64,000 nt of DNA from Kribbella pratensis. GTDB taxonomy: Bacteria > Actinomycetota > Actinomycetes > Propionibacteriales > Kribbellaceae. Positions 27,355-35,379 of the stretch are shown here, one piece after another (within the stretch, counting starts at the first letter, position 1; every line of letters begins with the position of its first letter). Location of the stretch: NCBI RefSeq assembly GCF_004366075.1, contig NZ_SODU01000001.1, forward strand, positions 3,043,607 to 3,107,606, in the 5' to 3' direction. The position numbers and the translations under genes are program-made. The notes beneath the pieces are model-generated. The model was not told the DNA's origin. It was given only the letters and a program-made list of their open reading frames with translations, and searched no databases.

Positions 27355-28763
27355 ACTGTAGAACGTCGACGCCCCGGCAGGAGGAGGGCTGCCAGGGTGC
27401 CGGCCGCGACGATGGCGGCTCCGGTCCAGACGGCGGGGACGAGGCCGGCGGCGTACTGCGTCGGCGACTCGTAGGAGCCGGCTGAGGCGAAGACCGATGC
27501 CAGTACGGCGACGCCCATCGCGACTCCGACCTCGCGGATCGTGTTGTTCGTGCCGGACGCAACGCCGCGGTCCGCGTCGGCGGCGCTCGCCATCACCAGG
27601 CTCGCGGACGGCGCGAAGGTCAGCCCCATCCCGATCCCGGCGAGGACGAACGGTGCGACCAGTTCGCCGTACTGCGTCGTCGCCGTGGTGACCAGTGCGA
27701 TCCAGCCGAGCGCGGTGGCGAGGAACGCCTGGCCGAGCACGATCAGGATCCGGGGGCCGACGCGGTCGACGATCAGACCGGCGATCGGTGCGACCACGAG
27801 CGGGGCCGCGGTCCACGGCAGCGTGCGGACACCGGACTGGAACGGCGTGTACCCCTGCACGACCTGGAAGAACTGCGCGAGCAGGAACACGGCTCCGAAA
27901 ACGCCGACCGCAAAGCTGAACGCGACCACGTTCACCACACTGAACGAGCGAACCGAGAACAACCGCAGCGGCAACATCGGCGCGACAGTCCGACGCTCCC
28001 ACCCGAGGAACGCGGCCAGTAGCACCCCGCCCGCGAGCAACGACCCCAGCACGCCAACGGACGTCCAGCCGTCATCGGCTCCGTGCACAACACCCCAGAC
28101 GACGGACAGTACGCCGGACGTCGCCAGCACGAGTCCGAGCAGGTCCAGCTGCTTCGCCGTACCCCGCGACTCGGTCAGGACCCGCGTGGCGAGCACGACG
28201 GCGACGACTCCGACGGGAACGTTCAGCCAGAAGATCCACTGCCAGTTCAGGCCGTCGACGACGGCTCCGCCGACCACCGGACCGACCGCGATTCCGAGGC
28301 CCGAGATGCCGCCCCAGATACCGATCGCGGCGCTCCGCATCTTCTCCGGTACGGCGCCCGCGAGCAACGTCAGCGACAACGGCATCACAGCCGCCGCGCC
28401 GATGCCCTGGATCGCGCGGGACCCGATCAGCATCCACGGCTCGGTCGCCAGCGCGCAGGCCGCCGAGGCCAGGGTGAACAGCGTGATCCCGGCCAGGAAC
28501 ACCCGCCGCCGACCGAGCCGGTCGCCGATCGCGGCCGCGGTCAGCAGCAGCGCCGCGAAGGCGAGCGTGTAGGCGTTCACGAACCATTGCAGGTCCGACA
28601 GGGACGCCCCCAGCTCCGACTTGATCACCGGCAGCGCGTTCGTCACCACCAGGTTGTCCAGCGTGACCATGAACACCGGAATCCCTACGGCGGCCAGCAC
28701 CAGCCCGAGTCCGCGGCTCCGGGGAGCGGTCAGTTCCCTCTCATCGAGAGCGGTCGATGTCAT
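27351..28763 (-). CDS. DHA2-type MFS multidrug exporter
   Basis: A 470-residue transporter with the 14-helix EmrB/QacA layout. The motif in helix 1 (FMVTLDNLVVTNALP) with an acidic residue, the loop GDRLGRRRVF, and the DHA2 antiporter motif SLTLLAGAVPEKMRSAAIG are clear. It should expel hydrophobic or cationic drugs by proton antiport. It is divergent from a TetR regulator 92 bases away, a very common pairing that implies inducible control by its own substrate. The downstream MmcQ-like gene overlaps by 4 bases. Confidence 0.9.
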   Translation of the reverse strand: MTSTALDERELTAPRSRGLGLVLAAVGIPVFMVTLDNLVVTNALPVIKSELGASLSDLQWFVNAYTLAFAALLLTAAAIGDRLGRRRVFLAGITLFTLASAACALATEPWMLIGSRAIQGIGAAAVMPLSLTLLAGAVPEKMRSAAIGIWGGISGLGIAVGPVVGGAVVDGLNWQWIFWLNVPVGVVAVVLATRVLTESRGTAKQLDLLGLVLATSGVLSVVWGVVHGADDGWTSVGVLGSLLAGGVLLAAFLGWERRTVAPMLPLRLFSVRSFSVVNVVAFSFAVGVFGAVFLLAQFFQVVQGYTPFQSGVRTLPWTAAPLVVAPIAGLIVDRVGPRILIVLGQAFLATALGWIALVTTATTQYGELVAPFVLAGIGMGLTFAPSASLVMASAADADRGVASGTNNTIREVGVAMGVAVLASVFASAGSYESPTQYAAGLVPAVWTGAAIVAAGTLAALLLPGRRRSTV

Positions 28764-28782
28764 CTCGTACCCCTAGTTGTAA

Positions 28783-28830
28783 TTGACTGATAACAAGCTT
28801 GATGACGAGAGTATGCATCGACTGATAACA
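28783..28830. promoter_or_regulatory. Direct repeats GACTGATAACA in the DHA2/TetR spacer
   Basis: The 92-base spacer between the exporter and regulator starts contains GACTGATAACA twice (28785-28795 and 28820-28830), 35 bases or about 3.3 turns apart. This is AT-rich against its surroundings. It probably holds the promoters and the TetR-type operator for both genes. Half-site geometry is direct, not inverted, so the protein's binding mode is not settled. Confidence 0.5.
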
Positions 28831-28855
28831 TGTCAAGGGAGTGGAAGGAGCGCGG

Positions 28856-29401
28856 ATGACGCCCAAGGTTCGGCTGACTGCCAAGGAGCGCGGTGCAGAG
28901 GTGTTGGAGGCGGCGGTCCGGGCCTTCGCCAGGTCCGGGTACGAGGGCACCAAGACCGACGAGATCGCCCGGCTGGCCGGCGTCTCACAGCCCTATGTGA
29001 TCCGGCTGTTCGGCACCAAGCAGGAACTCTTCCTGGCCGCCGTACGGAGTGCCTGCGAGCGGATCGAGCAGACCTTCCGCGAGGCCGCCGCCGAGACCCC
29101 GGAACTGGGCGCGCTCGGCGCAAGCTACGAGCGGATGTTCGCCGAGCGTGAGGTGCTGCTGGTCCTCCTGCAAGGTTTCTCCGCCAGCGGCGACCCTGTG
29201 ATCGGCGACTGCGTGCGGGAACGCTTCGGTCGCATCTACACCCTGGTCCGCGAACTGACCGGCGCGTCACCCCAGCAGACCCGCGAGTTCCTCTCCGCCG
29301 GCATGCTGCTGACCGTCATGTCCGCCATGCAGGTCCTCGGCCCGGACGCGATCCCGATGCCGTGGGCCGAAGAGATCCAGAAAACCTTCGGCGAGCACTA
29401 G
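28856..29401 (+). CDS. TetR family transcriptional regulator
   Basis: A 181-residue regulator with the N-terminal TetR helix-turn-helix (EVLEAAVRAFARSGYEGTKT, then EIARLAGVSQPYVIRLFGTK) and a C-terminal helical ligand domain. The ATG at 28856 follows GGAAGGAG by 5 bases. Being divergent from a DHA2 exporter, it most likely represses that gene and is released by a drug-like ligand. Its stop overlaps that of the convergent small membrane protein. Confidence 0.92.
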   Translation: MTPKVRLTAKERGAEVLEAAVRAFARSGYEGTKTDEIARLAGVSQPYVIRLFGTKQELFLAAVRSACERIEQTFREAAAETPELGALGASYERMFAEREVLLVLLQGFSASGDPVIGDCVRERFGRIYTLVRELTGASPQQTREFLSAGMLLTVMSAMQVLGPDAIPMPWAEEIQKTFGEH

Positions 29402-29946
29402 TCCCGGCTGAGTTTTTGGTCGGCGGCGAACCAGATGGTTGCGGCGGTCAGGGCAGTGGCGGCGACGGTGACGACGAGTGAGCCGGCGACGTCGGCATTG
29501 CGGACCAGGGCGGCAGCGCCGGCGACGGCCGGCGCCAGCAGTACGGCGATTGCTCCCGGCAACCACCAGCGACGCAGGGCCGCTCGGTGCACCCGCGCGT
29601 ACGACGGCAATTGGCCGGCGAACGCTGCGGCCAGGTGGACGACGACGAGCGCACCCGCGGTGAGGGCCAGGCTCCAACTCGGCGCGCTGGGTGCACGCAT
29701 CAACCACCCGAGCGTCACCACCAGCACGAACAGCAGCGCGGCCAGCGAATCAGGCAGTACGACGGTGCACAGCAACAACGCGCCGCCGACGATCGGGACC
29801 AGATCCGCCTGATCCCACGACTGCACCGATGACACGACCAACGCGACCGCCCCAGCCACCGCGATCACCAGCCGAGCAACCACCACAGCCCGCCCAGCCA
29901 CCCGCAACTGCGCCAACCACAACGTGATCTTCTCGTCGACGGTCAT
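29398..29946 (-). CDS. Hypothetical membrane protein
   Basis: A 182-residue protein with five or six strongly hydrophobic helices (about residues 23-40, 48-63, 67-82, 92-110, 123-143, 150-170) and a short basic N-terminus beginning MTVDEKITLWLAQLRV. No family motif was recognised. The ATG at 29946 lies inside the left arm of an inverted repeat (29944-30028). It follows the DUF58 gene on the same strand by about 115 bases. Confidence 0.6.
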   Translation of the reverse strand: MTVDEKITLWLAQLRVAGRAVVVARLVIAVAGAVALVVSSVQSWDQADLVPIVGGALLLCTVVLPDSLAALLFVLVVTLGWLMRAPSAPSWSLALTAGALVVVHLAAAFAGQLPSYARVHRAALRRWWLPGAIAVLLAPAVAGAAALVRNADVAGSLVVTVAATALTAATIWFAADQKLSRD

Positions 29947-30028
29947 GGGGCCTCCCGGTCTGGACTGAGGAGCGGAGGGAGCGCAGCGACCGGAGCGACG
30001 AGGGAAGACCGGGAGTTCCAGCCCCATG
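29944..30028. repeat. Inverted repeat element between DUF58 gene and membrane protein gene
   Basis: Left-arm blocks CATGGGG (29944-29950) and CTCCCGGTCT (29952-29961) return in reverse order and complement as AGACCGGGAG (30006-30015) and CCCCATG (30022-30028), enclosing a purine-rich loop with repeated GGAGCG/GAGCGACG words. The left arm includes the start codon of the downstream gene. It could be a terminator for the DUF58 operon, a translation-controlling hairpin, or a dispersed REP-like element. Confidence 0.6.
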
Positions 30029-30061
30029 ACCCGCCGCGCCGGAGGCGTGGCATTTGTAGAG

Positions 30062-31363
30062 TCATGAGCGGATCCTGGGGGCTGCGGAGACTCTGGCGGC
30101 GTCTCGGAGTACCTCGTCCAAGGTGCCGGCGCCTTGCCAGGGGACGGTCGGTACGCCGAGGTCACTGAGGCGGTCGAGGTCGCGGCGCCGTTCGAGTAAC
30201 CGCAGCCGCCACGCGAGCGGCCACGACCGGGTGTCGTGCGCGTCGAGGTCCATGATCGACACGACGTCCGGCGGCAACGTGTCGATCGCGATCACCGTGC
30301 AACCGGAGTGCACGAGCGTGACGATGTAGCCGAGGATCGTCGGCCGCAGCAGCGGGCTGAGAACGAGCACCAGGCTGTCCGAGCGGACGCGGTTCCGCCG
30401 CGCCAACTGCTCCTCGTCCTGCTGCCGGCCGCGCCGGTCCGCGTGCACCAGCGTGTCCAGGATCCGCCGCAGATGCGCGCGCCCGCTCCCCGACCGCACG
30501 CCGCGGAACAGGCTGCCGGTGTCGATCAGCCGCACCCGGTCGCCGTTGCGCAGGTAGTGCTCGGCGATCGCGGCGGCCGCGCGGACGGCGGTGTCGAGAC
30601 TCGAGGACCGGCCGTCGATCCCTTCGCTGATCCCGATCTCGCCGCCGGTGTCGACCATGATCACCACTTCGGTGTCCCGGTCCGACCACGTCGACGTGAC
30701 ATGCAGTTCCTGCGTCCGCGCCGACACGGACCAGTTGATCCGCCGCAACCGGTCCCCCGTCCGGAACGGCCGTACCCCGGCCAGCTCCGTCCCTTCGCCC
30801 GGCCGCCGCGACCGGTGCAATCCGACCAGTCCGGCCGGCCGCGGTACGGCGTCCACCGCCTCGAATCCCTCGCGCAACGGCAGCGTCGTGACCGACAGCG
30901 GCTCCGCCGACGTCACCTGGATCCGGTACGCCCCGACCGTCGACGTCGCCGTGACCGTTGGCCGCTCCAACGACCGCAGTCCCCAGCGCTTCGACCGTAC
31001 GCCGACCTCCAGCCGCACCTCACCGTGCGACACCGGCTCCGCGATCGCGGCCTGCGGCGGGTCGTACTGGAACCACAACGTCCGCGGCAACGCCGCCACG
31101 ATCAGGTCGACGTCCGGGTCGACGGACTCCGGCACCCGCATCCGGTACGTCGTACCTTGCCCTTCGAACAACACGTCCGCGTCCAGCTCGGTATGCACCT
31201 CGGGGCGCTCCCGCGGCCGGAAGAACCGCCCCCACACCGCGAGGAACGCCAGCGGCAGACCGAACACGGCCGCATCCGGGCGCCGCAGCAACACCGCGAC
31301 GCCGAGCAGCACCGCAGCAACACAGATCGCCCGAACCTGCGCGTGCGTCGGCTGCCAACTCAT
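30062..31363 (-). CDS. DUF58 domain-containing protein
   Basis: A 433-residue protein with two N-terminal membrane helices and a C-terminal vWA-like fold. The DUF58 signature is present (ELAGVRPFRTGDRLRRINW). A metal-site-like MVDTG sequence occupies the MIDAS position. Such proteins work with MoxR ATPases as chaperone-like pairs for assembly of other proteins. The ATG at 31363 overlaps the MoxR stop by 4 bases. It is third in a four-gene operon DUF4129, membrane protein, MoxR, DUF58 in transcription order. Confidence 0.9.
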   Translation of the reverse strand: MSWQPTHAQVRAICVAAVLLGVAVLLRRPDAAVFGLPLAFLAVWGRFFRPRERPEVHTELDADVLFEGQGTTYRMRVPESVDPDVDLIVAALPRTLWFQYDPPQAAIAEPVSHGEVRLEVGVRSKRWGLRSLERPTVTATSTVGAYRIQVTSAEPLSVTTLPLREGFEAVDAVPRPAGLVGLHRSRRPGEGTELAGVRPFRTGDRLRRINWSVSARTQELHVTSTWSDRDTEVVIMVDTGGEIGISEGIDGRSSSLDTAVRAAAAIAEHYLRNGDRVRLIDTGSLFRGVRSGSGRAHLRRILDTLVHADRRGRQQDEEQLARRNRVRSDSLVLVLSPLLRPTILGYIVTLVHSGCTVIAIDTLPPDVVSIMDLDAHDTRSWPLAWRLRLLERRRDLDRLSDLGVPTVPWQGAGTLDEVLRDAARVSAAPRIRS

Positions 31364-32367
31364 GAGACCACGGTTGGTGGTGCCGCGACCGAGCCGAGGA
31401 CGGTGCGTACCACTGTCGCGCCGGTGACCTCGTGGAGCCACAGCTCCGGACGCACGGTGATCCGATGCGCCAGTGCAGCGACCGCGACCGCCTTCACGTC
31501 CTCCGGTACCACGTAGTCGCGACCCTTGATGACGGCGTACGCGCGTGCTGTCAGCAGCAATGCCAGTGAGCCACGTGGCGATGCCCCGACGAGAACCTGT
31601 GAGTCCCGACGGGTCGCGGTGGCTAGATCAACGCAGTACTGACCGACTGTGTCGTCCACGGTCACCGTCTCGACGGCACGTTGCGCGGCACGCAGCCCGG
31701 CCGCATCCGTTGCCGCCTCGACCGACTGGTCCTCAGTACGACGGCTCATCCGGCGCCGCAGTACCTCCCACTCCTCCGCCGGACTCGGATAGCCGAAGCC
31801 GATCCGCAGCATGAACCGGTCGAGCTGTGCCTCCGGCAACGGATACGTGCCCTCGTACTCCACCGGGTTCGCGGTCGCGAGCACGTGGAACGGCGCGGGC
31901 AACGGGAACGTCTGCCCCTCGACCGTGACCTGATGCTCCTGCATGGACTCCAGCAGCGCGGCCTGCGTCTTCGGTGGCGTCCGGTTGATCTCGTCGGCCA
32001 GCAGCAGGCCGGTGAAGATCGGGCCCGGCCGGAAGACGAACTCGGAGTCCTTCTGGTCGTACACGAACGCGCCGGTCACGTCCGACGGCAGCAGGTCCGG
32101 CGTGAACTGCACACGCCGGAACTCCAGCCCGAGCGCCTGCGCGAACGACCGCGCGGCCAGCGTCTTCGCCAGCCCCGGGTAGTCCTCGAGCAGTACGTGC
32201 CCGCCGGCGAGGATGCCCGCGAGCACCAGTTCCAGCGCCTCGGCCTTCCCGACCACGGCCTGGCTGACCCGCTCCAGCACCTGCCGGCTCAGCTCGGTCA
32301 CCTCACCGAGCTTCAGCTCGCCCTCAGTCGCTGCGTCAGTCGCTGCGTCGGTCACTGCGTCGGTCAC
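31360..32367 (-). CDS. MoxR family AAA+ ATPase
   Basis: A 335-residue AAA+ ATPase. Walker A is in LLEDYPGLAKT, Walker B in LLLADEINRTPPK, and the sensor and arginine-finger segments (FHVLATANPVEYEGTYPLPE, quoted to 20) are intact. It hydrolyses ATP and probably remodels a partner with the DUF58 protein. The GTG start at 32367 opens with a 12-base tandem repeat giving TDAVTDAATDAATEG, an unusual, variable N-terminus that may come from slippage. It is 7 bases downstream of the 194-residue membrane protein. Confidence 0.93.
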   Translation of the reverse strand: MTDAVTDAATDAATEGELKLGEVTELSRQVLERVSQAVVGKAEALELVLAGILAGGHVLLEDYPGLAKTLAARSFAQALGLEFRRVQFTPDLLPSDVTGAFVYDQKDSEFVFRPGPIFTGLLLADEINRTPPKTQAALLESMQEHQVTVEGQTFPLPAPFHVLATANPVEYEGTYPLPEAQLDRFMLRIGFGYPSPAEEWEVLRRRMSRRTEDQSVEAATDAAGLRAAQRAVETVTVDDTVGQYCVDLATATRRDSQVLVGASPRGSLALLLTARAYAVIKGRDYVVPEDVKAVAVAALAHRITVRPELWLHEVTGATVVRTVLGSVAAPPTVVS

Positions 32368-32374
32368 TGGTCCC

Positions 32375-32959
32375 TCACAGGTTCTCGATGGTGTGGATCG
32401 CGTACTCGATCTCGTCGAGGGACGCGGTGCGTTTCTCGTCGCCGGCGATCAGCTGCCAGAGCTGGTCGCCGGTGATCGCGCGGGCCCGCTCCGGCTCCCG
32501 CTCGGGGTCGACGCCGTGCCGGTGCACCAGGCGGTCGGTCGCCAGCTCGAACAGCAGCGGGCGGACCCGGCGGGCGAAGGTCTGCGACCCCTCACCGGCA
32601 CGCCGTTCGCGGCTCGACTCCTGCAACCAGGTGGCGATGAACTGCGTGCGGTTGTCGTTGGTCCGGGCGCGCAGCGCAGCCAGTTTGTCGTCATGCCGCC
32701 CGGGCCAGCTCGTCTCCACGGTCTCCGGCACCACCAGCCGGATCGCCAGCGACACCACACCGACCGCGAGCGCAGCCACCACGAACCACAGCGGCCGCGG
32801 CGCCATACCGGCAGCGGCGAACACGGTCACGAGCAGCAAGCTCACCACCACAGCCACACCAAGGTGCTGCACGAGCAACTTGCTCGGCCACAAAGACCTC
32901 CGCTTGCCCTCAGCCGGCGGCCCCTTCTCCTCCAAGGGCGTCCATCGGTACGACGTCAT
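32375..32959 (-). CDS. Membrane protein of the MoxR/DUF58 operon
   Basis: A 194-residue protein with two helices (about residues 33-52 and 56-76) and a soluble helical C-terminal domain from about 85 on (DDKLAALRARTNDNRTQFIA). No named family recognised, but proteins of this type sit between DUF4129 and MoxR genes in Actinobacteria. Its start overlaps the DUF4129 stop by 4 bases, so it is translationally coupled. It could be the membrane anchor of the complex. Confidence 0.7.
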   Translation of the reverse strand: MTSYRWTPLEEKGPPAEGKRRSLWPSKLLVQHLGVAVVVSLLLVTVFAAAGMAPRPLWFVVAALAVGVVSLAIRLVVPETVETSWPGRHDDKLAALRARTNDNRTQFIATWLQESSRERRAGEGSQTFARRVRPLLFELATDRLVHRHGVDPEREPERARAITGDQLWQLIAGDEKRTASLDEIEYAIHTIENL

Positions 32960-33669
32960 AAGGCCTCCGCCTCGGCGGGGTGAGCGGCGGCGAGGTCGTC
33001 GCGTAGGCGGAGCAGGGCTGAGCGGGCCTCTGTCCGCGCCTGCTCGCTCGAGCCGTGCGTCGAGTACCGCGCTTCGCGGTACAACTCACCGAGCCGGATC
33101 AGCTGCGGCTCGGAGATCCCGCCGATCCCGAGCACTCGCACGATGAACTCGGCCGGTGTCTCCGACGGCTCCCGCGGTACGCCGGCCGAAGCAGCTGCCT
33201 CCTCCAACGCGACCCAGCACGCGACGACCGCGTCGGTCGCCGTACCGGTGTCGATGCGGGCCAGGCCCGTGTCGACCGCCTCGGCCAGTCGCTCCGCCTT
33301 CATCCGCTCCCAATCGGGCTCATCGGCCTCCACGTGCGGAAGGCGGACCCGGCGCACGACGCGGACGATGACCAGCAGGATGAACCCCACGATCGCGGCG
33401 ATGATCAGGTAGACCACGGCCTGCCACAACGACAGCACCCAGCCCGGCGTCTCGTGCTGCGGGAGCGCGCGCGGCGACGGCTGTGACTGCTCCGGCGCCG
33501 TTTCGCTCACCGAGAAGGTCGGCAGCGGTCGCGGGCTCGCGCTCAGCGTGCTGTCGCTGATCGGGCGCACCGGCCCACTCGCGGAGGCGAGCACGACGAA
33601 GCCGGCCACCACGACCCCCACGAACAGCACGGCGACCACCGCGAGCGCACCCCGACGCTGCGTCTGCAT
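32956..33669 (-). CDS. DUF4129 domain-containing membrane protein
   Basis: A 237-residue protein: a first helix near residues 10-28, a Ser/Pro-rich extracytoplasmic stretch, a second helix near 82-105, then the C-terminal cytoplasmic DUF4129 domain (AVVACWVALEEAAASAGVP and ETPAEFIVRVL), a helical domain common in transglutaminase/MoxR loci. It heads the operon with the 194-residue protein, MoxR and DUF58. Its function is not known. Confidence 0.83.
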   Translation of the reverse strand: MQTQRRGALAVVAVLFVGVVVAGFVVLASASGPVRPISDSTLSASPRPLPTFSVSETAPEQSQPSPRALPQHETPGWVLSLWQAVVYLIIAAIVGFILLVIVRVVRRVRLPHVEADEPDWERMKAERLAEAVDTGLARIDTGTATDAVVACWVALEEAAASAGVPREPSETPAEFIVRVLGIGGISEPQLIRLGELYREARYSTHGSSEQARTEARSALLRLRDDLAAAHPAEAEAL

Positions 33670-33686
33670 CTGGGCAGGCTACCCCG

Positions 33687-34898
33687 TCAAAAGCCTGTGT
33701 CGAGGAACGGGAGCCGAGATGTGGAAAACGCTTCCGCGGTCGCGTCCAGGGCACCAGGGGTGTGCTCAGCGACCAGGCCTGCCCGGCCGAGCCTCTTGAC
33801 CGACGGGCGACCGAGGTAGATGGCGCCGAGGTCCCGGACGTCGAGAGTGAGGTCGGCGTCGCGCGTGACGGACTCGCAGCTCGCGCCGTCCGGTCCGCCT
33901 GTGAGGTGCCAGCGGCCCGCGTTCCACGGGAGGAAGTCGTCGACCACCTCCAGGACGACGTCGACGTCCCGCGCATACGTCCGCTCCGCGAGCGCACGAC
34001 GTACGTCGACCGGCCGGATCCACAGGCCGTCCCGCGTGATCGGCCCTGGCGCGCGCGGGTCGAGCAGCAGGTCCAGGAGCGGGTCGTCCGACGCGAGCAT
34101 CTCGCACCGGGTCTCGCTGAGCAGGTCCGGTTCGAGCAGGTACCGCCACAGCGCCGCGTGCGACGTGATGTCCACCGCATGCACCCGCTGTACGTCGACG
34201 TACCCCTTCTCCGCGCGCTTCGTCCGGTAGTACGCGAACCCGGTTAATTCGCCGTCGCGCTCCGCGACGACGCATCGCAGCTTGGACGCGCTCGCGATGT
34301 TGCTCGTGACGGTGGCGCTGATGGTGTACTCCTGCCAGCGCTCGTCGTGGCGGCACACACCAGGTCGCTCCAACGCCAGCCTGTTCCGCAGCTCGGCGCA
34401 GCGGGCGAGGTGCTCGCGTACGTCGACGTACCGGATCCGGACGTCGTCGATGCCGGCCACCGGGCGCAGCGTGCGGGACGCCTTGGGTACGACGATCTCC
34501 TGGTGGTCGGACGCGAGTCCGTAGCCGAACCGCGGGTAGATCACCGGCTCGCTCGCGGTCAGCGCCGCCAGCGGCTCGCGGCCGGCCTCGTGGATGTCGG
34601 TCAGCTGCCTGCGCATCAGGTCGCGCAGGATGCCGCGCCGCCGGTGCGTCGCCCGGACGCCGACCATCGTCACGCCCGCGACCGGCAATTGCCCGCCGGG
34701 CACCGTCATCAGGTGCGAGAACGTGCCGGTGTGCCCCACGAGCTGCCCGTCCTCGCTCGCGACGACACTGCGCTCAGGCTCCCAGATCCGCCGCTCGGAC
34801 TCGTACTGCTCGTCGGTCCACGGCGCCGAGAACGCCATGTCCAGGAGCTCCAGGAGCTCCTCCCACTCACCCGCGAACCGCCCGATCTCGATCGTCAT
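33687..34898 (-). CDS. GNAT family N-acetyltransferase, Eis-like (second copy)
   Basis: A 403-residue Eis-type acetyltransferase with the acetyl-CoA loop VGVRATHRRRGILRDLMR and a C-terminal SCP2-like domain (LTLDVRDLGAIYLGRPS). It is clearly paralogous to the gene at 7400 but differs enough to have another substrate. The ATG at 34898 follows an AAAGGA site. It is 9 bases downstream of a small helix-turn-helix gene on the same strand, so the two are probably an operon, with the HTH protein as likely regulator. Confidence 0.88.
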   Translation of the reverse strand: MTIEIGRFAGEWEELLELLDMAFSAPWTDEQYESERRIWEPERSVVASEDGQLVGHTGTFSHLMTVPGGQLPVAGVTMVGVRATHRRRGILRDLMRRQLTDIHEAGREPLAALTASEPVIYPRFGYGLASDHQEIVVPKASRTLRPVAGIDDVRIRYVDVREHLARCAELRNRLALERPGVCRHDERWQEYTISATVTSNIASASKLRCVVAERDGELTGFAYYRTKRAEKGYVDVQRVHAVDITSHAALWRYLLEPDLLSETRCEMLASDDPLLDLLLDPRAPGPITRDGLWIRPVDVRRALAERTYARDVDVVLEVVDDFLPWNAGRWHLTGGPDGASCESVTRDADLTLDVRDLGAIYLGRPSVKRLGRAGLVAEHTPGALDATAEAFSTSRLPFLDTGF

Positions 34899-34907
34899 GT
34901 CCTTTAC

Positions 34908-35276
34908 CTACCAGACGACCGGGCTCGGCGACCCGGGATTTACGGTGGCACCGGCCGGCATTGCCCCGAGCCGCGGCCAGTACGTCGCCAGCCCGGGTCG
35001 GTCCGGAACCGTGCTCAGCCAGCGCCCGCGGCGTCGCGGCGGCCCGATCGACGCCGACAACGTCCCGACCGGGATCTCGAGCACCTCCTCGAGCAGCCCG
35101 ACCGCGGCGAGCGAGTCCCGCCGCTCGGGGCGCGAGCGGCCCGACTGCCAGTAGCTCAAGGTGGCGAGGCTCACCGACACGCCACGCGCGCGGAGCCGCT
35201 CCTGGATCCGCCCGAGCTCGAGCCCGCGCGCCTGGATGGCTTCCCGGAGCACGTCCGCGAACTCCCGTTCGCCCAT
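34908..35276 (-). CDS. XRE-like helix-turn-helix regulator
   Basis: A 122-residue protein with an N-terminal HTH of the lambda-repressor class (EFADVLREAIQARGLELGRI, then SLATLSYWQSGRSRPERRDS) and a short C-terminal extension of unknown fold. The ATG at 35276 was preferred over the frame opening at 35294. It precedes the second Eis-like gene with 9 bases between. It is divergent from the COG0523-like gene, 103 bases away, but that gene's operator looks like a zinc (Zur) box, not a target of this protein. Confidence 0.75.
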   Translation of the reverse strand: MGEREFADVLREAIQARGLELGRIQERLRARGVSVSLATLSYWQSGRSRPERRDSLAAVGLLEEVLEIPVGTLSASIGPPRRRGRWLSTVPDRPGLATYWPRLGAMPAGATVNPGSPSPVVW

Positions 35277-35344
35277 GCGCCGAACCCTAGGCACAGCAGG
35301 CGATCCAAGCCAGCCCTGGGGCGATCAACAGTTGACACCAGCTC

Positions 35345-35373
35345 TGGACTGATGAAAACCGTTTTCATATACT
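35345..35373 (+). promoter_or_regulatory. Promoter with embedded Zur-type operator
   Basis: TGAAAACCGTTTTCA at 35353-35367 is a perfect inverted repeat with 7-base arms around one base and matches the actinobacterial Zur consensus TGAAAATGATTTTCA in the outer arms. It fills the 17-base spacer between a -35-like TGGACT (35345-35350) and a TATACT -10 (35368-35373). The predicted transcription start coincides with the A of the ATG at 35380, so the mRNA would be leaderless. Zinc-bound Zur here would block RNA polymerase directly. Confidence 0.82.
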
Positions 35374-35379
35374 GACGGC

